From assembly GCF_934630535.1 (NCBI RefSeq), contig NZ_CAKTVU010000024.1, positions 1-24,762 on the forward strand: a stretch of 24,762 bases of DNA, written 5' to 3'. A model generated the notes under the pieces. The model ran no database searches and was not told the DNA's origin. It saw nothing but the letters and a program-made list of their open reading frames with translations. Below, piece after piece: positions 6,391 to 13,185 of this stretch. Position numbers and translations under genes: made by a program. The stretch's first letter is position 1, and each line of letters opens with the position of its first letter. This DNA is from an uncultured Senegalimassilia sp. GTDB taxonomy: Bacteria > Actinomycetota > Coriobacteriia > Coriobacteriales > Eggerthellaceae.

Positions 6391-7737
6391 TTACCGCTCG
6401 TCCATAGGGATGTACTCACGCTTCTTTTTGTAAATGGACTTGTAAGCCGGGCGGATGATGCGCTTGCCCGAGACGATCTCCTCGAAGCGATGGGCCGCCC
6501 AACCGGACATACGAGCACAGGCGAACAGCGGGGTGAACAGATCCTCCGGAATGCCCAGCATGGAGTACACGAAGCCGGAATACATGTCCACGTTCGCGCA
6601 CATGTCCTTCCTTGTGCCCTTCTCATTGAGGATGACCTCGGGCGCCAAGCGCTCGATTTTCTCAAGCAGGCGGAACTCGGCCTCGAATTCAGTGCCCATA
6701 GCCAGCTTCTCTGCGAAGCGCTTGCAAATGACGGCACGAGGGTCGGACAGCGTGTAAACCGCATGACCCATGCCGTAGACCAGGCCGCTCTTGTCATAAG
6801 CCTGCTTGTTCACAATCTTCGCAAGGTATGCCGCAACCTCGTCATCGTTTTCCCAATTGACGACGTTGTCCTTGATTTCCTTCTGCATGGCCAGAACCTG
6901 ATGGTTCGCGCCACCGTGCTTGCGGCCCTTCAGCGACCCGATCGCCGCTGCGTACGTGGAGTACGGGTCCGTGTCCGCAGAAGTCAGCACATGCGTGGTG
7001 AACGACGAGTTGTTGCCGCCGCCATGCTCGGCATGCAGGCACAGCATGATGTCAAGCATGCGCGCTTCCTCTGCCGTGAACTGCCTATCGGGGCGCAGCA
7101 TGGAAAGAATGGTCTCGGCGGTGGATTGACCCGGAATGAAGCGATGCATGATCATGGACTCGTTGTTGTAACGCGCGCGAATCGCGTAATACGTCAGCAC
7201 CATGATGCGGGGGAGACGGGAAATCAGCGAGATGGCGGTGCTGATCTCATGCTGAACGGATCGATCCTCGGCATTTTCGTCATATGCATACAGAAGCAGG
7301 ATGGTTCGAGCCAGCACGTTCATGATATCGGGAGGGGTGTTGCGCATGATCATGGACGCGGTGAAACCATCAGGCAGCTCACGCTGGGCATCGATGGTGG
7401 CGATATAGCCGGAAAGCTGCTGTTCGGTGGGAAGCTCGCCCATCAGCAGCAGATAGGAAACCTCTTCGTAGTTGAATCGGCGGTCCTTCGCATCAACACC
7501 CAGAAGGTCGTAAAGATCATACCCGCGAAGGCGCAACTCGCCTTCGTCGGCGAGTTTTTCGCCATCGGACATGACGTAGCCATGCACATTGGAGATGCCC
7601 GTCAAACCCGCCAGCACGCCGGTGCCGTCGGCATTGCGCAGACCGCGCTTCACATCGTAACGTTTGTACTTGTCAGCATCGATCGAGTTGATGCTCTTGA
7701 AATTCTCGTACAGGTCGATTTTCTGTGTGCCGCCCAT
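6391..7737 (-). CDS. gltA: Citrate synthase (citrate/2-methylcitrate synthase family)
   Basis: Condenses oxaloacetate and acetyl-CoA to citrate, or possibly propionyl-CoA to methylcitrate; the two cannot be separated by eye. The 448-residue product carries the Si-type fold and catalytic triad: His274 in GRKHGGANH, His325 in GMGHAVYTLSDPRA and Asp384 in CANVDMYSG. HAEHGGGNNSSF (from 235) replaces the usual HADHxxNASTF, as in the citrate synthase group seen in anaerobic Firmicutes and Actinobacteria. RLRGYDLYDLLG near residue 70 matches the family G-I-x-Y-R-G-Y-x-I segment. The ATG at 7737 has GGAAGGGAG about 6 bases upstream, and the longer frame would cross the preceding terminator. In an anaerobe it probably feeds 2-oxoglutarate and glutamate synthesis through an incomplete TCA path. 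It is downstream of the DUF5679 gene but separated by a hairpin. Confidence 0.95.
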   Translation of the reverse strand: MGGTQKIDLYENFKSINSIDADKYKRYDVKRGLRNADGTGVLAGLTGISNVHGYVMSDGEKLADEGELRLRGYDLYDLLGVDAKDRRFNYEEVSYLLLMGELPTEQQLSGYIATIDAQRELPDGFTASMIMRNTPPDIMNVLARTILLLYAYDENAEDRSVQHEISTAISLISRLPRIMVLTYYAIRARYNNESMIMHRFIPGQSTAETILSMLRPDRQFTAEEARMLDIMLCLHAEHGGGNNSSFTTHVLTSADTDPYSTYAAAIGSLKGRKHGGANHQVLAMQKEIKDNVVNWENDDEVAAYLAKIVNKQAYDKSGLVYGMGHAVYTLSDPRAVICKRFAEKLAMGTEFEAEFRLLEKIERLAPEVILNEKGTRKDMCANVDMYSGFVYSMLGIPEDLFTPLFACARMSGWAAHRFEEIVSGKRIIRPAYKSIYKKKREYIPMDER

Positions 7738-7775
7738 TACGCTCCCTTCCTTTCGTGTCATACATTCCCGCCGCT

Positions 7776-7816
7776 TCAAAACCAGCAATGCCCGCGCAGG
7801 GCGGGCATTGCTGGTT
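7776..7816 (-). terminator. Terminator or attenuator between DUF5679 gene and gltA
   Basis: AACCAGCAATGCCCGC and its exact complement form a 16-bp stem with a 5-base loop (7780-7816), followed on the minus strand by TTTTGAAG. The T tract is short, so read-through into gltA, whose start is only 42 bases further, is possible. Confidence 0.75.
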
Positions 7817-7833
7817 GTTGCTCGAACGATATG

Positions 7834-7983
7834 CTATTTTGCAGCGCCGATGCGGCAAATGGTGGTGCCGCAGTCAGGGCACTTGCCCTTCGTGATGGGC
7901 TTGCCGTTCTTCGTGACGCCCTCAACGGGATCCTTCATTATTTTCTTTGCCTTGCATTTCACGCAGTATGCCTCAATAGCCAT
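7834..7983 (-). CDS. DUF5679 small zinc-binding protein
   Basis: A 49-residue protein starting MAIEAYCVKCKAKKIMKDP. It has two knuckles, C7-x-x-C10 and C35-P-D-C38, with a further Cys43, and the conserved K-N-G-K-P-x-x-x-G-x-C-P core. This matches DUF5679, a small treble-clef or zinc-ribbon-like domain also found at the C-terminus of some actinobacterial topoisomerases and as a free protein. The role is unknown; nucleic-acid contact is a guess from the fold type. The ATG at 7983 has AGAGAGG about 7 bases upstream. In-frame codons further upstream (to 8040) do not look like this family. It lies between the large M28-like gene and gltA, with its own likely promoter at 8068-8073. Confidence 0.88.
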   Translation of the reverse strand: MAIEAYCVKCKAKKIMKDPVEGVTKNGKPITKGKCPDCGTTICRIGAAK

Positions 7984-8048
7984 AGTAAACCTCTCTAGTT
8001 CCTGTATAAGAGCGCAATCGCCGGGAATCGGTGAATGCACCTTTAGTT

Positions 8049-8106
8049 CATGCTCGTGCGGGCTGAAATTATAGGCCAGCGGCCATCCAGACAGATAACG
8101 AGCATG
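8049..8106. repeat. 9-base inverted repeat flanking a promoter
   Basis: CATGCTCGT at 8049-8057 and its exact complement ACGAGCATG at 8098-8106, 40 bases apart, bracket the -10 box upstream of the DUF5679 gene. It could be an operator pair or the stem of a leader structure. It lies in the 132-base gap after the M28-like gene, where no standard terminator for that gene is seen. Confidence 0.5.
8068..8073 (-). promoter_or_regulatory. Probable -10 box upstream of the DUF5679 gene
   Basis: Perfect TATAAT on the minus strand, about 85 bases before the DUF5679 start, without an obvious -35. It lies inside a pair of 9-base inverted repeats, CATGCTCGT (8049-8057) and ACGAGCATG (8098-8106). Confidence 0.45.
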
Positions 8107-8115
8107 TTACAGGTC

Positions 8116-11100
8116 TTACATATTCTTCAACAACTCCATAAGGAAGTCCACGTTGGAGGCCAGTTTCTTCTCGTCGATGTTCTCGACGATATCGTCCTGC
8201 TGGCCGTACAGCGCAGGCTTGCCACCTTCCATGCCCACCAGATGGGTAACCTGGCAACCATGCTTCGCGGCGTACGATGCAGCGCTTTCGTCGCCGACCA
8301 ACGCACCGGATGCCACCTTGATGCCGGTAGCCTGCGAAGCCTTGCGGATGTAGCGCTTCATACGAGACGACGCTTTCGAAGGCTTCAAGAAACCCTCGCG
8401 CTCGATCATGGTCAGATCGCCTGCGCCGATGGCGTCGATATCGACGATGAACGCACCTCGCAGCTCGGATTGATGGGTTTCAAGGAACGCCCTCATGCCG
8501 GAGTTCTGAGCGAGCTCGGAACCCAGAGCCACGAACCACACCTCGGCATCGATGTCGGGATTGCGGAACTGGTACACCTCGTTGAGCTCCTCGTTCAGCT
8601 CGACGGGCGTCGGCACCGCTGCGGCAGCTGCCTCATCGGCAAGCTCCTCGGAGGACAGATTGCTGCTCTCCATGCGACGAGCGGAATAAGACCCGCCATG
8701 CCACGGACGGAAGCGGTTGGACTGGGACTGCTCGTCATCGGCCACATCATCGACATCGAAGGAATCGTCGTAAGCAACGCGCGAAGCTTCCTGGCCGACC
8801 GCCTCGACGTCGATCGGCTGAGGCGTCCACGCCTGGGTTGCCCCGAGATCGCTGCTTTGCATAGCGGGCAGGGCCTGCGTAGCGCCCAGGTTCACAGCAG
8901 CATCCTGACCGGCCTCGAGGGCATAATCACCCTGATACTCGCCACGCTCGTAGTGCTCTTCCTGGAAGCTCTCCCAGCCGCCGCGTGCCTTTCCGGCGGC
9001 GCGGGCCTCGAAGTCGTCATCCACATCGAGCCACTCCTGCGGCGTGTCCTCTTCGTCATCCTTGCGATGGAGGAACTTGTCGAACAGGCGACGGAAGCGC
9101 GACTTCGGCATCTCCATGTAGCCAGGGCCGGCGAACGCACCCGTTTCGGTGAAATGGTCCTCGTAAGCGGAATCGTCCGCATCGTCGACGTACATGTCCT
9201 CGGGATCCATGGTGCTGGCAAGCTCGCTGCTCACCGGAGCGAACGAACCGGTAGCGCCGGCAGTGCCGAACCCGGCAGCAGCGCTCACGCCCGGCTGGGC
9301 CTGAGCGGCATCCGCCGCCTTAATGGAACCGGACAGCGAAGGCAAGGAAGCAAGCAGGGAAGGCTTGGAGCCCTTCTCCTCGCCGGACACCTCATCGTCT
9401 TCGGACTCCTGCTCATGAGCAGCCTTGATGTCGGACGACCCGATGGAGGGAAGCAGGTTAAGCAAGCTGCGCGCTGCGGTCTTGCCGGCAGACTCGACGT
9501 CGGCAAGGGGGGCACGCTGCTTCACCGCTGCCGCAACGGGAGCAGCCGAAGCAGCCGGAGCTACCTCCGGCAAAGTGACAGGCGCCACAGGAACCGCGGA
9601 AACATCCGGAATGGCAAGCGGCTTCGCCTGCAACTCCGGCACCGTTTCATCTACGGGCTCGGACACGGGTGCTGCAGCCGCCACCGCGGGGGCGTTGGTC
9701 GCATCGACTCGGCCGTTCTCGGTGATGGAAGCCTGCGTCACATCGACGCGATTGCCCGAGCGGGGGGCATCGGATTGACGGGACTGAGCTTCTTCCTGCA
9801 CCTTGCGCGGATCCAAGAACGCCGGCATGGGAACATCGCCCATCGGCGGAACGTCGTCAAGGTGAAGCTTCGTCACGTCGATCGGAGGCGTAGCCGCCGT
9901 AGCGAAAGGATCGGCGATCTCCGCAGGAGCGACGGCCTGGGTTTTAACAGGCTCGGGCTCGGAAACGTGCACTGCGGCAAACTGCGCGCTGGGCTGCTGA
10001 GCGGGAAGCTGCTCAGATGCAGATTCGGTTACCACGGCCGGTGCCGCAGAGCCGGCAACCGGAGCGACGACATCGTGCTGGGTCGCCACGACGTCGGTAT
10101 CGGCAACGGAAACCGTATCAACCGGCGCATTGAACTGCGCGGGCTGCACGGCCTGCTGAGGTGCAGGAGCCTGGACAGCGGATTCCTCCTGCATGGGGAC
10201 CTGCTGCATGCGCGTAACCTGCTCAGCCGCCGACACCGCGTTCACGGAAACGTTGGCGGGCTCGGTATTCACGACCGGCTGCTCGGTTTCGGGTTGCACG
10301 GTGGGCTGCACAGGCGCGATGGTTGCCCATTGCGGAGCGCGAACCTCGCGAATGGTGTCGCGATCCATGTCGAAGGAGCGCTCAAGCTCATGCTCCACGA
10401 TATTGTTCGCCTTTGCGAAATGCCCGGCGCTTTCAGCGACTGCGGCATCAAGGGCGCTGGCGTAACGAGAACGCTGCGCCGGCTTCTCGGCATTGCGAGG
10501 CTTCTTCGCCTTTTCCTGAGCACGGGCATACCAATCGGGCACGCTTGCCTGAGCCGCGCGCTGCTGCTCCGCAGCAGCCTGCATCTGCTGGGCGGCAGCT
10601 TGCTGAGCCGCTGCCTGCTGGGCCTCGAACTCAGCCTGGGCCTGCGCGGCTTCCTGCATCTGCTGGGCCTCAAGAGCCTTCTCCTGCTCCTGCTCGGCTG
10701 CAAGACGGGCCTGCTCCGCATCGCGGCGTGCGCTCTCGATGGCGCGCGCCTCCATACGCTGCATGCGAGCTTCCTCTTCAGCTTCCTCGCGATCATGTCG
10801 CTCGATCTTCTGAAGATTACGCTCCACCTCTTCAGCGGTCATGCCGTCGACAGGCTTGCCCGACAACGCCGAGATCGCAGCCTTGGCGGCGATAAGGCTC
10901 TCCTCGTCCTCCATAGAGGAACGGGGGTGAGGGGAATACACGAACTCCGCACCTTCGGGCACGAGACCGCTTTCGTATGCAGCTTCCGGTCCATGCATCA
11001 GAGCATCTTCGCGCTCGGCGATCTCTGCTTCGCTCACGCGTCCCGCGCCGATGCGTCGAGCCAGCTCGAGCAGGGCGGCAACGCCGGAAGCATTGCAGTT

Positions 11101-11775
11101 CGCGCCCTCGTTATAGGCAGCGGTCTGATGCAATGCGCCAAGCGCCAGCGGGATTGCGGTGAGCAGCATGGCGATAACGGTCAGCAGCGTGAAAATCGTA
11201 GTGAGCGTACCTTCGGAAGAACCCAGCACAACGCCCTTGATGAGCAGCAGCACGGGAAGGGCAACCATCGCACCGAAGGAGATTTTACCGACAAGCGGCA
11301 TGAACTGCGCCGTGGGGCCCGCGAGCTCTGCGCGCACCTTGCCGGTGTCGTAACGAGCCACCAAGATGACCTTTCGGCGACGAGCTCCTTCGCCATCTTC
11401 GGGTGCCGCGGGGGCGTACTTAGCCACAACGTTTTGGCTCACACCTTTCCCCAGCAACTTCGAGATGATGGGCTTATCCAGATACTCGGCAGCAAACAAG
11501 CCTGCTGCCGCAAGGCAGCCGATAACCCCGATAATGCTCAATACAGGCACGATCAACGAAAGCAATGCGAGCACTGCAGCAGCGCCGCAGCAGATCATGC
11601 TAGGCAGATGAGGGTCGCCAACGCCATTGAAATCCTCGATGCTCGCAGGCAGGCCCGCTTCCTTTTGGAATTGTTCAGTAATGTATAACGCAGCCTGCTG
11701 CTCCTCTTCGGTGCCAGCGGGACGGGCGCCGATTTCCTGTGACAGGTATGCGATATGCTCTTTAATATCCGGCAT
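8116..11775 (-). CDS. Membrane-anchored pseudo-M28 peptidase split by a long disordered insert
   Basis: The 1219-residue protein begins like an M28 aminopeptidase (YLSQEIGARPAGTEEEQQAAL, residues 10-30), has hydrophobic helices at about 58-96 and 165-216, and shows M28-like strands at VILVARYDTG (136-145) and GANCNASGVAALLELARRI (224-242). An insert of about 830 residues follows: an Ala/Gln/Glu coiled coil (about 313-410), then acidic, Pro/Ala/Val-rich low-complexity sequence. The fold resumes at VWFVALGSELAQNSG (from 1079) and ends with IVENID and a final helix. Against the family pattern the ligand His is Arg141, the bridging Asp is Cys227, the EE pair is E1087-L1088 and the last His is Gly1191; only Glu1087 and Asp1114 remain. 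It is therefore probably not a metallopeptidase but a scaffold or binding protein. AAAGG precedes the ATG by 7 bases. Start and frame are clear; the function is unknown. Confidence 0.85.
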   Translation of the reverse strand: MPDIKEHIAYLSQEIGARPAGTEEEQQAALYITEQFQKEAGLPASIEDFNGVGDPHLPSMICCGAAAVLALLSLIVPVLSIIGVIGCLAAAGLFAAEYLDKPIISKLLGKGVSQNVVAKYAPAAPEDGEGARRRKVILVARYDTGKVRAELAGPTAQFMPLVGKISFGAMVALPVLLLIKGVVLGSSEGTLTTIFTLLTVIAMLLTAIPLALGALHQTAAYNEGANCNASGVAALLELARRIGAGRVSEAEIAEREDALMHGPEAAYESGLVPEGAEFVYSPHPRSSMEDEESLIAAKAAISALSGKPVDGMTAEEVERNLQKIERHDREEAEEEARMQRMEARAIESARRDAEQARLAAEQEQEKALEAQQMQEAAQAQAEFEAQQAAAQQAAAQQMQAAAEQQRAAQASVPDWYARAQEKAKKPRNAEKPAQRSRYASALDAAVAESAGHFAKANNIVEHELERSFDMDRDTIREVRAPQWATIAPVQPTVQPETEQPVVNTEPANVSVNAVSAAEQVTRMQQVPMQEESAVQAPAPQQAVQPAQFNAPVDTVSVADTDVVATQHDVVAPVAGSAAPAVVTESASEQLPAQQPSAQFAAVHVSEPEPVKTQAVAPAEIADPFATAATPPIDVTKLHLDDVPPMGDVPMPAFLDPRKVQEEAQSRQSDAPRSGNRVDVTQASITENGRVDATNAPAVAAAAPVSEPVDETVPELQAKPLAIPDVSAVPVAPVTLPEVAPAASAAPVAAAVKQRAPLADVESAGKTAARSLLNLLPSIGSSDIKAAHEQESEDDEVSGEEKGSKPSLLASLPSLSGSIKAADAAQAQPGVSAAAGFGTAGATGSFAPVSSELASTMDPEDMYVDDADDSAYEDHFTETGAFAGPGYMEMPKSRFRRLFDKFLHRKDDEEDTPQEWLDVDDDFEARAAGKARGGWESFQEEHYERGEYQGDYALEAGQDAAVNLGATQALPAMQSSDLGATQAWTPQPIDVEAVGQEASRVAYDDSFDVDDVADDEQSQSNRFRPWHGGSYSARRMESSNLSSEELADEAAAAAVPTPVELNEELNEVYQFRNPDIDAEVWFVALGSELAQNSGMRAFLETHQSELRGAFIVDIDAIGAGDLTMIEREGFLKPSKASSRMKRYIRKASQATGIKVASGALVGDESAASYAAKHGCQVTHLVGMEGGKPALYGQQDDIVENIDEKKLASNVDFLMELLKNM

Positions 11776-11822
11776 TTTTGTGCCTTTCGTTCCTCAATTA
11801 CAGCAAGGCATATACGGGATGC

Positions 11823-11851
11823 AGTATACGCTATTTGCCTTGCGCGCCCAA
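11823..11851 (-). promoter_or_regulatory. Candidate promoter of the pseudo-M28 gene
   Basis: On the minus strand TTGGGC (11851-11846), a 17-base spacer and TATACT (11828-11823) lie over the end of the upstream coiled-coil gene, giving a leader of about 40 bases before the ATG at 11775. Confidence 0.45.
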
Positions 11852-13171
11852 ATAATCACGTATAACTGCATCACTGGTCCCGGCAGCTGCACGCTGCCCG
11901 CCATATGACCGAATGACTTCAGACCAGGTGGTGAAATACGCGTCTTTGATCAACTGCTTTGGGTCGCTTGGCAAGCTGACAGCCATAGCCGCCGCTTCCT
12001 CTTCGGCAGCGTTATACGCATCGTTCAAGGCAATGGCCTCTTCCTTGTTCTTCTCCGATAGCGCATCATCGGACCGGACCGCTAAGTCCAACGCATTCAT
12101 GCGCTTTTCAACATATTCGATCAGCGCCGTAAAATCTGCTGTCGGACAATCCACCTGAAGAGATTCAAGTTGTTCTCGACCCTTGGAAAACAGCTCCTTC
12201 GCCTCTAAGGTGCGCTGCTTTGACGCATCGACCTCGTTCTGCCCGGCATGTTTCGTCGCTTCGCGAGCCTGGGCATCTGCATCCAACACCACCTGCCAAG
12301 CAGTATCGCATTTTTCGGTTGCCAGCTCAGCACTTTCCGAGGCCTCAACAAGCTGCAAGCCATGCTTTATCATGTCCTGACGCGCCGATATCGACATCAC
12401 CGTCTGGTTAGCGACTTCGCGGACGGATGGATCGGACAGTTTTTCCGAAACCTCGCGAGCCTTCCCGTCGGCGTTGGTCAACAAGCCCTTGGTTTGCTCG
12501 ATCGAGGAATACACCTCTTGCCTTTGTTCATCGGTCTCCACTGCAAAAGGATCATCCACTATTGCGTCTATTTGCAAAATGGTCTCATCGGCTTCAGAAA
12601 CCAGTCTCAAAGCATCCATAAGCTCAGACTCATATCCCTGCTGCTCGGTAACCTGGCAATGCCAAGCCCAAACGCCAACGGACACGATCGCTAAAGAGGC
12701 GGCCACCACGGTGGATATCGCAACGATTCGCCCTTTGCGACGGCGCGCTTTCCTTCGCGCGACCTCCTGCTCAATGGACATGCGCTTAGGGGCGGCCTGC
12801 ATCTTCGACGAAGCCTTTTCGCCAGAATCTGATGCATGAACGGCCTTCTTGCGTTTTGCTGTTTGCTTGACGGACCTCTTTTCGATCCTTAGCCTGCTTT
12901 GGCATTTCCGAGCATCATCTCCGGTAGCTTGCTCACAGGACGACGATCCGCGCTTGGATGTTTCACGTGAAACATGTTCACCTGTTTCACGTGAAACACT
13001 TTGATCGCGCGCATCCCTACGGTCGGCAAGCAAATCCCTTAAGCTGAATCGCTGAGTTGTTTCCTTATATTTAGCAGCATCGAGAACGCTCAGGGATATC
13101 TCATTCGACGTTCCGTGCGTCCTCTCTTTGATGTGAGCTGCTCGGGCGATTTTGTCGTCTCGTCTTCTCAT
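11831..13171 (-). CDS. Single-pass membrane protein with coiled-coil outer domain, unknown family
   Basis: I do not recognise a family. The 446-residue product has a very basic N-terminal region of about 147 residues (many Lys/Arg, predicted cytoplasmic and unstructured), one transmembrane helix at about 148-171 (GRIVAISTVVAASLAIVSVGVWAW) and an outer domain of about 275 residues. That domain is almost entirely helical and rich in Glu, Ala, Gln and Lys, with heptad-like spacing. The positive-inside rule places the N-terminus in the cytoplasm. Two parS sites lie in the N-terminal part and are read as VSRET at residues 59-63 and 67-71. The ATG is 14 bases after the stop of the exonuclease-helicase gene, so it is probably co-transcribed; its ribosome site is weak, suggesting coupled translation. 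Later starts (residues 124, 131) also lack ribosome sites. Confidence 0.75.
   Translation of the reverse strand: MRRRDDKIARAAHIKERTHGTSNEISLSVLDAAKYKETTQRFSLRDLLADRRDARDQSVSRETGEHVSRETSKRGSSSCEQATGDDARKCQSRLRIEKRSVKQTAKRKKAVHASDSGEKASSKMQAAPKRMSIEQEVARRKARRRKGRIVAISTVVAASLAIVSVGVWAWHCQVTEQQGYESELMDALRLVSEADETILQIDAIVDDPFAVETDEQRQEVYSSIEQTKGLLTNADGKAREVSEKLSDPSVREVANQTVMSISARQDMIKHGLQLVEASESAELATEKCDTAWQVVLDADAQAREATKHAGQNEVDASKQRTLEAKELFSKGREQLESLQVDCPTADFTALIEYVEKRMNALDLAVRSDDALSEKNKEEAIALNDAYNAAEEEAAAMAVSLPSDPKQLIKDAYFTTWSEVIRSYGGQRAAAGTSDAVIRDYLGAQGK
12959..12974. other. parS site 2
   Basis: Perfect TGTTTCACGTGAAACA (palindrome extends to 18 bases) within the coiled-coil membrane protein gene, read in frame as Val-Ser-Arg-Glu-Thr. 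Its neighbour parS 3 begins exactly 24 bases further, about 2.3 helical turns. Confidence 0.95.
12983..12998. other. parS site 3
   Basis: Perfect TGTTTCACGTGAAACA, in tandem with parS 2 at a 24-base period and again read as Val-Ser-Arg-Glu-Thr; the 8 bases between them are TGTTCACC. Confidence 0.95.
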
Positions 13172-13185
13172 ACACGTCGCCAGGT

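Noticed and set aside
6382..7998. A 538-codon plus-strand open frame
   Set aside because: It is antisense to citrate synthase with all catalytic residues; the translation is His/Arg/Gln-rich without known motifs.
10545..10840. Repeated CTGC/GCAGC-like sequence that could suggest a repeat array
   Set aside because: The repetition is from Ala and Gln codons in a coiled coil; there are no regular spacers, so it is not a CRISPR array or tandem repeat element.
8050..11688. A 1212-codon open frame on the plus strand
   Set aside because: It lies antisense to the pseudo-M28 gene, reads as low-complexity Leu/Gly/Arg/His sequence with no recognisable domain, and has no ribosome site or promoter. Codon bias of the GC-rich minus-strand gene keeps this frame open.
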